The position numbers and the translations under genes were made by a program. The notes beneath the pieces were generated by a model. That model was given only the letters and a program-made list of their open reading frames with translations, searched no databases and was not told the DNA's origin. Source: Plotosus lineatus (taxonomy: Eukaryota; Chordata; Actinopteri; Siluriformes; Plotosidae). Taken from it: DNA of 64,000 nt. Shown here piece after piece: positions 47,201 through 59,274 of the stretch. Where the stretch lies: NCBI GenBank assembly GCA_024760905.1, contig CM045750.1:13370919-13434918 (forward strand), written 5' to 3'. Positions within the stretch are counted from its first letter, which is position 1; every line of letters begins with the position of its first letter.

Positions 47201-47356
47201 GGTATGAATTTTGTTTTGATCATTTGCATTTTTAAATGTGGCAGAAGTTTTACGCCGGATGCCCTTCCTGTCGCAACCCTCTGCATTTATCCGGGCTTGG
47301 GACCGGCATAAGGGGGAGAGACACTGGTTAGTGCCCCCCCCGCCTCATGGCTGCAT
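44213..47356 (-). mobile_element. RTE-type LINE, copy 2, full length with 9-bp target duplication
   Basis: A 3144-base element flanked by 'tgcagatat' at 44204-44212 and 47357-47365. The 3' end (left) has the AAG-rich tail and 'gccgaaagg'. The 5' UTR (right, about 47131-47356) includes 'gcgacaggaagggcatccgg' in the sense direction, which also occurs in SINE1 tail A. It encodes endonuclease and reverse transcriptase with several frame breaks. Confidence 0.93.
44248..47131 (-). pseudogene. RTE endonuclease/reverse-transcriptase polyprotein, copy 2, frameshifted
   Basis: The most complete LINE protein here. Endonuclease: RVGTLNVGTM and LCVQETRWKG (active-site Glu) at 46838-47131, NVVSAYAPQ at 46578-46841, RVTYESGGKSTQVDYIL at 46386-46568. 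A basic linker is at 45988-46383. Reverse transcriptase at 44805-45659: FGFMPRKSTTDAVFA, FVDLEKAYDRVP, GLHQGSALSPFLFAMVMD and MMFADDIVIC with the Asp-Asp pair. C-terminal part at 44248-44679: RWFGHVQRRDSEYIGR, ending ICCGDP before the stop. About six frame changes, for example at 46840, 46575, 46385, 45650 and 44740. Length and order fit the RTE clade (one long frame, about 3.1 kb). Confidence 0.93.
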
Positions 47357-47365
47357 TGCAGATAT

Positions 47366-47832
47366 GTAGCTGCAAAATGAGTAATATCCTGATAAGAAGG
47401 ACATCCATGTCATGTCTATATTTACTTTTTATGCATTAGTTGCTTCTGTTATGAATATATTCTTACACTTGGTCCAAAAAGTATACAAGAATAGTGTGTG
47501 ATGGTGCAGTAATCAACCTGAAGATGTTCAGAATTAATTGTGTTAAAACTATCATTTCCTCTACATGAGACTACAGTAATGAATTTGCTGAGGTGTGTTC
47601 AGGATGTCTTCATCTTGATAAGTGGAGAAACGCATACATTAGATACCACATCCTCCAGCAAATTGGAACTTTAAAAAAAATCTCATACACAAAAACATTT
47701 GTAACATTTCTAACAGAAGTGAAATCAGATTGGACTCTTCATTTTAATTACTTGAATATGTAGAGATGAAAGTACCATAATTAACCACATTTAAACCTGT
47801 ACCACTTCGTGTTCGTATGGCAGCAGAGTCTT
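47366..47832. other. No gene recognised
   Basis: AT-rich spacer after the RTE 5' target duplication. Confidence 0.4.
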
Positions 47833-48196
47833 CTTTTCCTTTCGGCTGTTGCCTTTCAGGGTTCGCCATAGCAAATGATCTGCCACCATCTTCATGGAAG
47901 TCATATTACTAATTCGTATATTTGATTTGGCATAGGTTTATTACGTCGGATGCCCTTCCTGACACAAGGGCAGAAAAGGGGCAGAAACACGCTGATGGCT
48001 TTGCAGCTACTCTTGTCGAAAGTCAGCAATGGTTCTTTTACGTGAACCTCTCACCATAGACAGTGAGACACATGGCTGCCCTTTGATAACCCAGTTAGCT
48101 GCACTGGGAAGGGGAGCAACCTTGTGGAGAGTGGGACTTGAACCTCCAACCCTAGGATCAGCGATCCATCACCTTGTACCACCAGGCCACCACTAC
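47833..48196 (-). mobile_element. SINE1, tail A variant
   Basis: The tail reads 'cctttcggctgttgccttt' in plus orientation, closer to the RTE 3' end than other tail A copies, with 'atctgccaccatctt' also RTE-like before the 'tttgatttggcatagg' block. Body and head follow normally. Confidence 0.82.
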
Positions 48197-48963
48197 CTGT
48201 TTCTATGGCAGCAGAATAATGCATAAAAATCAGATGGATACAGATTCGAATTTTCAGTTATTGGTTCGAGTTAAACATGGTGTGGCAACAGGTGTCTCAG
48301 GTTGCGAGAAGTCAGGAAAAGTCAGCAGGTGAGTGAACGTCTGCCCATGTGGCTAATTACTGACCCCCATGTATATGTGTTCATTGTGTATGTTTGCAGT
48401 GAAACGTGCTATTGAGGAACCTATAAATCTAGCCACATCGTACAGGGTTGTTTTTGTTGTTGTTGTTGTTGTTTTACTTTCCACGTGCATGCTCTTTCGC
48501 TCGTGTCTTTTGAAGATTGAGAAAGTGTACCCATGAATCTTATCAGTGAAATGTGTTTTGTAGCAGAAATTGCTGCGCTGTTGCTTTTTGACGTGCACAT
48601 AAACATACCATACGCTTCTCAAATATTCCTTTGCTGAGAATATTGTAGGTGACAAGTGTGTGTTTTTATCTTTCTTCTACAGACTGTATTGTTGACTGAT
48701 TTAATTACTATTTTTTTGTCCTAGTAATGCAGCAACTTTGCTGAGGTATAAGAAACATAATCTGATAAGGCTTAAATGTGAACGTCATTTCATAACACAA
48801 AAACCCCCGATGCTTGTTTAGCTGTTACTTGGTTCTTTTTGCAGCTGCACCAGTTTGTTGATGGAAACTGAGTACAGCTTGTATATTACTGTTGGCTCCT
48901 TTAAAAGCCTCGTTGCTGTATTATAAAAAAAAAAAAAGTATTAGCAATTAAATTATGTTCAAA
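48197..48963. other. No gene recognised
   Basis: Low-copy-looking AT-rich DNA with a (TTG)n run near 48449-48472. Confidence 0.4.
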
Positions 48964-48974
48964 ATAAATATTAA

Positions 48975-49674
48975 GATTTAAAGAAGAAGATCAGTACCTC
49001 CAAGTCCGAGGCCATGGGTCTCAGTCGGACAATGGTGGAATGCACCCTCCGGGTCGGGAATGAGGTCCTGCCCAAAGTGGAGGAGTTTAAGTATCTTGGG
49101 GTCTTGTTTACGAGTGAGGGAAGGATGGAGCGAGAGATCGACAGACGGATCGCTGCAGCCTCTGCTGTTAAGCGGTGCCTGTACCGGTCCGTTGTGGTGA
49201 AAAAGGAGCTGAGCCGCAAGGCGAAGCTCTCAATTTACCAGTCGATCTACGTTCCAACCCTCACCTATGGTCACGAGCTTTGGGTAATGACCGAAAGAAC
49301 AAGATCACGGATACAAGCGGCTGAAATGAGCTTTCTTCGCCGGGTGGCGGGGTTCTCCCTTAGAGATAGGGTGAGAACCTCCGCCATCCGGGGAGAGCTC
49401 GGAGTAGCTCCGTTGCTCCTCCGCATTGAGAGGGGCCAGTTGAGGTGGCTCGGGCATCTGGTCAGAATGCCCCCCCGGACGCCTCCCTGGTGTGGTGTTT
49501 CGGGCATGTCCGGGGTCGACCTAGAACACGCTGGAGGGACTATGTCTCTCGGCTTGTCTGGGACCGCCTCGGTGTCCCCCCGGGAGAGTTGGAGGAAATA
49601 GCTCGGGAGAGGGATGTCTGGACCTCTTTGCTGCCCCCGCGACCCGACCCTGGACTAAGCGGAAGAAGATGATG
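48975..49674 (+). mobile_element. 5'-truncated non-LTR retrotransposon with 11-bp target duplication
   Basis: A 700-base insert flanked by 'ataaatattaa' at 48964-48974 and 49675-49685. It contains the C-terminal part of a reverse-transcriptase protein and ends in GAAGAAGATGATG. GC content is clearly higher than the flanks, suggesting a recent insertion. Confidence 0.92.
49014..49672 (+). pseudogene. Non-LTR reverse-transcriptase C-terminus
   Basis: Reads VEEFKYLGVLFTSEGRMERE, then TLTYGHELWVMTERTRSRIQ, FLRRVAGFSLRDRVRTS, LRWLGHLVRMPP. A frame shift near 49480 leads into RGRPRTRWRDYVSRLVWDRL and ends RPDPGLSGRR. The catalytic reverse-transcriptase motifs are upstream of the truncation and absent. 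Common teleost LINE C-terminus; exact clade not assigned. Confidence 0.85.
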
Positions 49675-49823
49675 ATAAATATTAATGGTCGAACAGCTTT
49701 ATTTGCAATTTCATGCCAAGTGAAGACATTAAAACCTGTCTTGGGAAACAAGTTTAACTCTGAAGTGAGCATGAATTTAAAAGGACTATTTATGAATTTA
49801 TAAATATATACAGTTCACTTCAG

Positions 49824-50167
49824 GGTGGTGGTGGTGGCCTAGTGGTATAGGGCACTGGATCGCTGATCCTAGAGTTGGGGGTTCAAGCCCCACTCTCAAT
49901 GGGTTGTCACTGTCCCCCCCCCCCAGTGCAGCTAACTGGGTTATCAAAGGCCGGCCATGTCTCTCACTGTCTATGCTGAGAGGTGTAAAAGAACTGTTAC
50001 TGACTTTCGACAAGGCTAGCTCCGTAGCCGTCAGCGTGTTTCTGCCCTGCGATGGCCTGGCAAGCTGTCCAGGGTGTACTCTTTCCTCACCCAGAGTCAG
50101 CTAAGATGGACGCCAGCCTCCCCATGACTCTAATTAGGATTCAGCGGTTCAGAAAATGAATGAATGA
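49824..50167 (+). mobile_element. SINE1, tail B, full length
   Basis: Head 'ggtggcctagtggtatag', B-box-like 'gggttcaagcccc', body, tail B, GAATGAATGAAG end. Confidence 0.88.
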
Positions 50168-50224
50168 AGGACAGGTTGTCACATAAAAGTGAGCATGAAT
50201 AAATATGTCATTATCTAATGTAAT

Positions 50225-50355
50225 TAATTTTTGTTCATTCATTCATCTTCTGAACTTCTTAATCCCAATTAGGGTCGCGGGGATGCTGGTGCCCATCTCA
50301 GTCGACTCTGGGCGAGGGTGGGGTACACCATGGACAGCTCGCCAGGCCATCACAG
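50225..50355 (-). mobile_element. Tail B fragment (SINE3 or SINE1)
   Basis: Only the tail ('ttaatcccaattagggtcg' to 'gctcgccaggccatcac') is present; the parent family cannot be decided. Confidence 0.75.
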
Positions 50356-50869
50356 CCCCTGTATTTAATTTTATGCAATAAATTATATTATATAAATTTG
50401 ACCTTAATGGGAGTGATCAGCTAATGACTTATCCATTAGAACCCATTAGTCAAGCACACTTTAAACAAACAAACCACACAATAATTCAATCAAGAGCCAT
50501 TTCCCAAGCCTTTCTCAATATTGTGATACTTTTGCTATTAATGCGCAGATGTTTTACAAAAACTTTGAACTCTATTCTTTTGCTGCTGTAGTCTATCTGC
50601 CTCCGTTTGTGCTTTTCTGCCCAGCAAGATTATAACAAGTAATTATTTAAGTTACTTTCGTTTGTAAGCTGGATTCAATCCATGTCCATTTTCCTATAAC
50701 ATTCTTCATGTACAGAGTGTTTCATCCATCATAAAACCATTTCCAAAATATTCAAACCAGCCAGACTCAATAACTCATTATCTATCAGCGAGTCAAAATC
50801 ACTGCGTCCCTGTTATATAAACAAGGTCTTCTGTACACCCTTGTACAAGCTCTGACAATCATCTCATTC
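50356..50869. other. No gene recognised
   Basis: AT-rich spacer. Confidence 0.4.
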
Positions 50870-51188
50870 CACCTCATCATTTGTTGAACCGATAAGTCCA
50901 ATTAGGCCACAGGGAGGCTGGTGCCTATCTCACCTGACAATGGGCAAAGGTGGGTACACCCTGTAAAGCTTGCCAGAGCATCACAGGGAAACACACACAA
51001 ACATTCAGATTTACACCTGGGGCAATTTGAATAATGTGTATGCCTTAAGACTGTAGGAGGAAACTGGAGTACCTGGATGAAATCCTTATGAGCATGGAGA
51101 GAACCTCCACACACAAACACCCAAGCCCAGGAATCAAACCCAGGACCTTCATGCTGCGAAGCAGTCATGTTAAACACTACACCACTGT
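50870..51188 (-). mobile_element. SINE3, degraded
   Basis: Tail B remnant at left, then 'gaacctccacacacaaac' and the head end 'caggaccttcatgctgcg' with 'actacaccactg'. Confidence 0.75.
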
Positions 51189-51204
51189 TTTGAAATGCAT
51201 CAAT

Positions 51205-51590
<386 letters not shown>

Positions 51591-51757
51591 CTGTTTATAA
51601 TATGCTGTATTTCAAATATTGAAATACTTCTGTTGTTCAGAAACTAGATAAGATCAAGCCGTTTTCCAGAGAAATAAGAAGAGCGGGAAAAGAAGAAAAC
51701 AACATTTCACAAACTTAGATGCGAATGATAATGCATTTGCGTTCTGTAACAGTTCAT

Positions 51758-52097
51758 CATCATTCATTTTCTGTAACCGTTTAATCCTAATTAGGGTTGC
51801 AGGAAGGCTGGCGCCCATCCCAGCCAACTCCGGTCAAGAGCAGAGTACACCTAGGACAGCTCGCCAGGCCATCACAGGGCAGAAACACACTGACGGCTAT
51901 GCAGCTATTCTTGTCGAAAGTCAGCGATGGTTCTTTTACAGCCTCACACCACAGACAGTGAGAGACATGGCCAACCATTGATAACCCAGTTAGCTGCACT
52001 GGGGGGGACAGTGACATCCCATTGAGAGTGGGGCTTGAACCCCCAACTTTAGGATCAGTGATCCAGCACCTTTACCACCAGGCCACCACTGCCCCAT
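51758..52097 (-). mobile_element. SINE1, tail B
   Basis: Full-length order in antisense, from 'aaccgtttaatcctaatta' to the head end 'ggccaccactgcccc'. Confidence 0.88.
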
Positions 52098-52279
52098 TCA
52101 TGCATTTATTTGTGAAATCTGTAACAGGAGCTGCCATTCAAGAATTCGATTGCTTATCCATATGTGGACTCAGCAGAACAGAAGATATTGTTTTTGTATG
52201 CATAGCCTATGACATAATAACTATTGTACAAGTATATTACTTTCAATCATCCATAACACTCATTTGCCAGACTTTTTAC

Positions 52280-52590
52280 TTCTACTTAGTGTCACAGGGA
52301 GGCTGGAATCTGTCTCAGCCGACGGTGAACGAAGACTCTGTACACTCAGAACATCACAGGGCAACACACACAATTATTCTCAGTCACTCCTAGGGACAAG
52401 TTGGAACAGCCCACAGTCTAGTATGCATGTCTTTGGGCTGTGGAAGGAAACAGCAGTACCAGGAGGAAACCCACACAAGTACAGGAGAACATGCGAACCC
52501 CACACAGACATGCCCTCACTGAGGTCAGTACTCAAACTCAGAACCTTCTTCCTTCTTAGCTGAACATTCTAACAGCAACACCACTACACT
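52280..52590 (-). mobile_element. SINE3, degraded
   Basis: Shows 'gtcacagggaggctgg', 'agtatgcatgtctttgggct', 'gagaacatgcgaacccc' and a decayed head near 52540-52590. Confidence 0.72.
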
Positions 52591-53223
52591 GTTTTCAGTG
52601 AACTAAAAATTACATCATTAGTGTGCTACTGACATCATTAATGTTTCTTCAGACATGCTGAAATGCAATTAAGTGGAAATGGGCCTTTTGAGTATATTAA
52701 AGTTCATCTTTATTGTGGCTCAAAATAGCACAACTGGAACACTACACTGTATTTCAGCACATCATAAATAACAAAAAGTCATTTGTTTTAACATTAAAAA
52801 TGCATACATGTAGTATATTATTCATATGCATTGACAGAGTATCAAGTGTACTTCAAATAAGTAGAGTTGTGTATTTTTTCTTTACCTGGGTCTTTAATAT
52901 GGCTCTCCGACTGTTGGAATATAATACTGTAGAATAAAACAAAGATTAAATAAATAAACATATTTGATTATAAACTGTAGCCTTGAAACTTTCATCAACA
53001 GCTGTTCATGCTTGTAGACTCAGGAAATATGAAATCATGAACCAGAGGGGGAATACTGTTTTAATAATTAAAATTAAAGATAAAGAGAACTTTATTGTAA
53101 CTGCTGCATTTACAATGAAAATTAGTTTAGCAGCTCTTTGTTTAACAGGAATTATAAAAAGTTAGTGCATAAAAGACAACAAAGGGACTACACTAAGCAA
53201 AACCTACATGATCTACATAAACA

Positions 53224-53225
<2 letters not shown>
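52591..53225. other. No gene recognised
   Basis: AT-rich spacer. Confidence 0.4.

Positions 53226-53275
<50 letters not shown>
53226..53275. repeat. (CAT)n microsatellite
   Basis: About 17 CAT units; the poly-His/Ser frames across it are artefacts. Confidence 0.95.
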
Positions 53276-53276
<1 letters not shown>

Positions 53277-53638
53277 TCAGCCTTGGCCAAGACACCTCTA
53301 AAAACTGCTCTTCACACCTTCTTGTCAGCCATAGTAGCACTTCGGTCCTTTTCTGCTATCCCTGCATCCTTAGACAGTCTATTTAGGAAGGTAAGTTTCC
53401 TTGATCTCACTAGACTGTTGCTCGGTCTCCAAAGGAGTAGGTGGGAGACAGCCTCTCTTTTAGCTCTATAGCAGCAAAGAGCAGTATCCTCTGTTGAGGT
53501 CTTACACTAATGGGAGGCAATTACCCGTAGCTCTCTTCTCGAGCGGCATGGTTGGACCAGTGTATGTTCTGTACACGACATAGAAATTGGTATAGTTTAG
53601 AGTTTGTTGCTGTTTCTGTGTCAAGGTCCATGTTTCAG

Positions 53639-53640
<2 letters not shown>
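53276..53640 (-). pseudogene. Possible LINE fragment
   Basis: The minus-strand frame near 53635 reads SETWTLTQKQQQTLN, like the 'ETWTLT' segment downstream of the reverse transcriptase in several LINEs. The rest is not convincing. Confidence 0.35.

Positions 53641-53712
<72 letters not shown>
53640..53712. repeat. (AC)n(AT)n microsatellite
   Basis: AC then AT; it abuts the 3' end of an RTE fragment. Confidence 0.95.
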
Positions 53713-53714
<2 letters not shown>

Positions 53715-53897
53715 TTCTTCTTTCCTTTCGGCTTTTCCCTTCAGGGGTCGCCACAGCGAATCATCTGCCTCCATCTCACCCTATCCTTTGCATCTTCTTC
53801 TCTTACACCAACGACCTTCATGTCCTCCTTCACCACAGCCATGAATCGTCTCTTTGGTCTTCCTCTAGGCCTTTTTCCTGGTAGTTCCAGCCTCAGC
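53713..53897 (-). mobile_element. RTE LINE 3' end fragment between AT runs
   Basis: Matches the final 185 bases of RTE copies in antisense ('tcctttcggcttttccctt', 'gtctttggtcttcctctagg', 'ggtagttccagcctcagc'), then passes straight into a short AT run. Confidence 0.88.
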
Positions 53898-53926
53898 ATA
53901 TATATATATATATACAGTCTGCCCCC

Positions 53927-54180
53927 CCAGTGCAGCTAACTGGGTTATCAAAGGCGGGCCATGTCTGTCACTGTCTATGGTGAGAGGCATGTAAAAGAAC
54001 CATTGCTGACTTTCGTAAAGAGTAGGCTGCAAAGTCGTCAGCGTGTTTCTGTCCCTTGCTAAAAAGGGTTGTGACAGGAAGGGCATCCGACGTAAAAACC
54101 TCTGCCAAATCAAACGTGCGAATCAGATGATTCACTGTGGCGACTCCTGGGTAAAAGGGAAAAAGCTGATAGGAAGACAG
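53927..54180 (+). mobile_element. SINE1, tail A, head missing
   Basis: Begins with the body ('gtgcagctaactgggttatc') right after the short AT run and runs through tail A to GACAGACA. Very similar to 5569-5925. Confidence 0.88.
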
Positions 54181-54189
54181 ACAGACATA

Positions 54190-54515
54190 CAGTCGGCCTT
54201 CTACTTATGAAAACCTCTGAATACGAAAAATCCAGGTTACGAAAAACATTTTCCTAAATTTTCTCCCTCTGTATACGAAACAATCTCTTTTTATGAAAAG
54301 TGCCAAACACACCATTCAAAAATTCAAACAATGCACGAGTTGCTCTCTCATTGGCTGTCTCCCAACATCCTGCCCTGCAGGCCTCCCATTGGCCAGGAGG
54401 GAGCTAAACTGTACCTGTACTTCCTATACCCATGCTTCCTGTTTGTCACACGTGTGAAGGAGAGTTGAACAGGACTGTTGGCTCGTGAGTTTTTTTGAGA
54501 GTGCAGCGTTATACA
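54190..54515 (+). mobile_element. T1 family left half
   Basis: Starts 'cagtcggccttctacttatg' after TA (54188-54189). Contains 'aatccaggttacgaaaa', 'acaatgcacgagttgctctc', 'cttcctgtttgtcacacg' and stops at 'gcagcgttat', where another terminus begins. Confidence 0.65.
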
Positions 54516-55234
54516 GACGCTCCCTGACTTACGTTCATCCATTTTATGTTTTTTCGATTTTATGTTATTTTAAGGTTTTTTGGGTTTTTTTAAGTCAAAT
54601 TTTAAGTTTAGACGTACCTACGGAGTACGCTCACGTAATGACGCAATGACGTAATGATGCTGCCTCCATTGTTTACAAATGACAGACTGAACGTGCCCCT
54701 CCTTCTTCCCAGTTCAGTTTTATAGATATATATTTTTCCCAGATTAGTTTATATATATCAGTTATATAACGTGTTACCCTTGTCTTAAGATGTTGTCTCT
54801 GTGATCTTTGTGTTTGCACTGTTTTGCGGACTTTTGTAACCCTAAGCAAATAATGTTGGTCAGAAGCATAAGCCTTCTAGCATGGGTGCAAGTCTCATAC
54901 ACAGAGATGAATTAACTATCTGCTGAGATTGGCGCAATCTACCACGCAAACTCAGTTAAGCAAAGAGAGTTGTAAAATGAATGAAAAGAGAACTCTCCGC
55001 TCTGCTGGTGATTCACATCAGTGCAGTCTGTGTTCTAAACGAGTTCAACGGCGCTCTTGCTGACATGAAAGACCGGAAGTCTGTATAACCCACAGCAAGT
55101 ACACTACTTTCACAAGTACACTACTTTGGAGGTGGGGTTACACGTTTAACAGTTTGTGGGTAAAACCTGTACTTGAGTCTGTTAGTTTTTGTTATTAGTG
55201 TCATTTACCTTTTTCCAGAGGGCAGAGGAGAGAA
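54516..55234. other. Second TIR-like start, then nothing recognised
   Basis: From 54515 'cagacgctccctgacttacg' looks like another pogo-type terminus; similar sequence is at 31410. Its other end was not found. The remainder has no coding signature. Confidence 0.4.
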
Positions 55235-55740
55235 AAGGGGGTGTCCAGGGTGTGTGGGGTCCCTGATAATTCCCCTGGCTCTCCTCTGAAGAGGTGAAAA
55301 TGTCACTGAAGTCATTGAGGGAGGGTAGTGTAATTACCAACTCTGCCATCCTCATCACCTGTGAAAGGCCACACTGTACAGCAGTAGATCAGGCCACTCT
55401 TTATGGCAGAGTGGTGAAAGTTCATCAGTAGAGATCGGGGTACATGGGCTTGTCAGAGCTTTCTAGGGAAATACACTATTTGTTGTGCTTTCCTCACCTG
55501 ATAGGAGATGTTTGTGGTCCAGGTGAAGAGATGTGGACTCCAAGAAACTTGAAGCACTCCACCCTCTCTACCTCCTCTCCATCAATGTAAAGGGCAGAGT
55601 GTTCAGTTTGTTTCAATCCCCTGAAATCTATTATCATCTCCTTGGTTTTGAATGTGTCAATTTCCGGATTGTTATTGCTGCACCATCGCCAGGACCTCCT
55701 TCCTGTAGGCTGACTCATTGTTATCTGTTATCAAACCTAT
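55235..55740 (-). pseudogene. CR1/Rex1-type LINE reverse-transcriptase fragment
   Basis: The minus-strand frame 55494-55718 reads TKEMIIDFRGLKQTEHSALY, then EEVERVECFKFLGVHIS, the palm/thumb segment of a CR1/Rex1-group reverse transcriptase. The same segment occurs in the LINE at 24090-25347. Flanking parts are decayed. Confidence 0.78.
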
Positions 55741-56340
55741 GAAGGTGGTGTTTGGCTGCGAATTTAATGATGATGTTACTTGTGCGTTTGTGGCTGTGCC
55801 ACAGGGTGTGAGTGATGCATAAAGTGTGGTAGTGAAGTAATGTAGTAATAGTTTGTATGCTTACTCTGTTTTCTGCTGCCACACTGGCTAGCGTATGGGT
55901 GAAGAGGAGAGCAGAGTGCGTAAGCGTCTCATTGCCAGTACATAGCCTATCGACCACCAAGACTCATGCAGTGCCTCCTTGTGGTAACACATGGTAACTG
56001 GACATCTTGCGACCCCAGGCCAAACTGCATGGGGATCTCGGAGCAGCAAGAGCCCCAGAGGTGTAGTGTGTAGGCCCAACGGCATGTGGATATGCTCAAG
56101 CATTCATCAACCATGCTCCAGTTAGGGGTAAATAGTCGGGCAGAGTTATAATAGCCGGGCAGCTAATCCCCTTACACCACTAAAGACACTGATTACAGAA
56201 ACCACAAGCACTCCAACAAACACTCAACATCTTGGCAATACTGTGGTTCCTCCAGGAAGGCGAGGTGAGAGCAGAGGACGAATGACACGCCTGAGTCAAA
56301 GCCGAGAGGATGCTCCAGGCCCGATGAAACCATTAATAGA
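55741..56340. other. Unassigned; right part may be LINE 5' UTR
   Basis: The left half is a decayed spacer. From about 56110 the sequence leads directly into an endonuclease start, so it is probably the leader of that LINE. Confidence 0.4.
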
Positions 56341-57130
56341 CTAAAGGATAGAAACCATCATAGGAAACTGGAATGTAAGAACTATGTATGCCACTGGGAA
56401 AACAGCTGAAAGTACCAGAGGAATGAATGTGATGCAAAATACAGATAATGGACATAAACAAAAGTAGATGGACTGGCAATGGAAAGATAAAAGATAAGAG
56501 ATGATAATATACTCGGTGAGAGATGATAATAAGCACCAACAAGGAGTGGACATCATGATGACAACAGTGGTAGCACAAACAATGATAGATTCGACACCAG
56601 TGAATAAAAGAATCACAAGATTATGCTTGTGACATATAACGTTGACAATGATACATGTATATGCAACAACTAACAGTGTAGAAGATGAGCACAAAGATGA
56701 ATTGTATGAGAAACTACAAAGTATAGTAGATGACACACCCAAACATGATATGCTAGTAATACCAGGTGACATGAATGCTAAAGTGGGCAAACACAACCAA
56801 AACTATGAGCTAATAATGGGAAAGCACAGGCAGCAAGAACGAAAATGGTGAGAAGCTATATGACGTCTGTGACATGGATAGCCAAGTAATCACAGAAACA
56901 CTATTCCCACATAAGAACATCCATGAAGCAACCTGGAAATCACCAGATGGAAACATTTATAATCAGATAGATCACACACTTGTTAACAGAAAATTCAGAA
57001 CGTCGGTGAGAGACACACGCGTCAATGAGATCAGCAGACGTAGAGAGTGATCACTACCCGGTGAGAACAAAAATCAGACTAAAATTGCAGAAGGAACTTC
57101 AGAAAGACAGAAAAATAAACCAAAATTCGA
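56341..57130 (+). pseudogene. LINE endonuclease domain, degraded
   Basis: Reads IIGNWNVRTMYATGKTAEST, later DTPKHDMLVIPGDMNAKVGK and FPHKNIHEATWKSPDGN-like codons, then NQIDHTLVNRKFR. GNWNVRTM, GDMNAKVG and the IDH motif are hallmarks of the apurinic-type endonuclease of non-LTR elements. The active-site Glu segment (ETRW) is lost and many stops are present. Confidence 0.75.
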
Positions 57131-57361
57131 GACAGAAAAATTACATACTATGGACAGGGCAAGAAAAATAGGAATGAATTGCAGAAAGGAAAACAATAAA
57201 AGCAAAGCTTGAATGCACAAGATTTATCTCTGACTTTCTCTTCAATAACAATCATTAAGTTTATTTATAAGATTGTGAATACACATAATTTCTGGAAAAG
57301 GAGGGTGAAATGTCATCTGTGATTTCTAGTAACATTAGTATAGATGTTAAATTCGACTTGA

Positions 57362-57692
57362 GAATTCGGCTTTGAAGATGCCGGAATGCTTGGCATTCTT
57401 GATGATTATTTCACCGGTGAGTATTTTTCTCTGCATGCAAAATTTGATTATGGAATTTTTTTGATCATTTGATTTGTGTGTAATCTTGTCTGGACTGCAT
57501 ATATTGGCTCTTGGGTTGTTTAGTTTTGTTCGAAAATTGGTCAAGACCTGAAAACTACTTAAATGTTTCTTTCCTTTTACAGATGAACAAACTGATGATG
57601 ATGATGCCAGCTGTGTTGATGAAGATTTTGATTTTGATGTTGATGAAGAAGATGCATCTGTTAATAAAAGTGTGCATGAGTGGTGTTTGTGA
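57362..57692 (+). other. Possible two-exon acidic reading frame (unknown)
   Basis: Exon A 57362-57416 reads EFGFEDAGMLGILDDYFT up to a consensus-like donor 'g|gtgagta'. A 166-base intron-like gap ends in 'tttctttccttttacag' at 57582. Exon B 57583-57692 stays in frame, reading DEQTDDDDASCVDEDFDF and VDEEDASVNK to a stop. No start codon is visible upstream in frame (a stop lies just before 57362). It may be a decayed transposase N-terminus, a host exon pair, or chance. Confidence 0.3.
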
Positions 57693-57699
57693 TCATTTC

Positions 57700-58344
57700 T
57701 GCTGAGCAGGATATAGATGAAGATGATAATGCTGAGAACAGAGTTGATGAAGCTTATTTGTATAAAGAGATCAAAGCGTTTTATTATATAGTTTTCTTAA
57801 TTTCAGTTTGATTGTTTGAACTTGACAGTGGATTTTTTTTTCCATTCAGTATAATTTGAAGGCATTTGAACCTTTATATAATGGACAAAAAGATACACAC
57901 TGATCTTAATGGAATAAACAGAAATGGAAAAAAATAGTTGGTTTTTTGTTCATTTTGGGGGGGGGGGGTGTTACCACGGTGGCTGATGGGTTTAAAACAG
58001 GCTTGTCAGATTAAAATGAGGATGATTTCTCTTATCATCTCTTAAAACTCTTCTTTGACTTGTTTTCTAATAGTTTATATGGCTGAGATGCATAAAAATG
58101 TTTGGTTGCTAAGGACTAATGATCTTGGAAGAAGGGCAATCTTTGTGCTCATTTTTCTCTAAAACATCTTTTGAGATTTTTAGTTGAATGCTGACACAAT
58201 ATATGGCATAGCTCAGTCAGTTTTCAAGGTATTGACAAACATTTTGCTGTATTTTGCAGCTTTGGACCTCCTCTATCTGAGTGTGTAAAAAGCTCATTTT
58301 TCATTTTTGGACCCAAGAGCCTACTTTCTAGTGTGTGGGAGTGG
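57700..58344. other. No gene recognised
   Basis: AT-rich with a G-run at 57957-57967. The acidic codon bias continues to about 57770 (GATGAAGATGATAATGC), then fades. Confidence 0.4.
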
Positions 58345-58804
<460 letters not shown>

Positions 58805-58929
58805 AAGGATGTTTAAAGCTTAAAATCAAGGCTGTGCCATATCTGGGTCTCTTCTTACTTGTTGTTGACTGGGTGACATTTACCTCCAAACTCGAAGACC
58901 TAGATTTTGCAATGTAAGAACATATACCA

Positions 58930-59260
58930 ACAAACAGATTAAGAATGCAGAAAAAGTAGGTGTAAAAATGAATACAAAGAAATGCAAACTACTGAAACCG
59001 AAAACTAGAAACACAGAAAAGATACAAATGAAAAAACAAACACTAGAAGTAGATACTAGAAGTTGTCTACCTTGGGGGCAATAATAGCTAAAGAAGATGG
59101 TACAACAAGTGACATTAAGAACAGAATTAACAAGACAAGTGGGACTTTTATCAAACTAAATAACATATGGAGGAGCAGCAATTTAAGCAGAAGAACAAAG
59201 ATCAGAATTTATAAGACATCAGTACAACCAGTCTTATTATTAGTCTTAAAACAGTCTTAA
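58930..59260 (+). pseudogene. LINE reverse-transcriptase C-terminal fragment
   Basis: Reads CLPWGAIIAKEDGTTSDI, then KNRINKTSGTFIKLNNIWRS and TKIRIYKTSVQPVLL, the 'YLGSxxxxDGGxxxDIxxRIxKA' type segment after the reverse transcriptase. It could be the distal part of the LINE whose endonuclease is at 56341-57130, with the middle lost or replaced. Confidence 0.72.
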
Positions 59261-59274
59261 AACAAAAAAAAAAA

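Noticed and set aside
53138..53471. Poly-Ser and poly-His frames
   Set aside because: Arise from the (CAT)n microsatellite.
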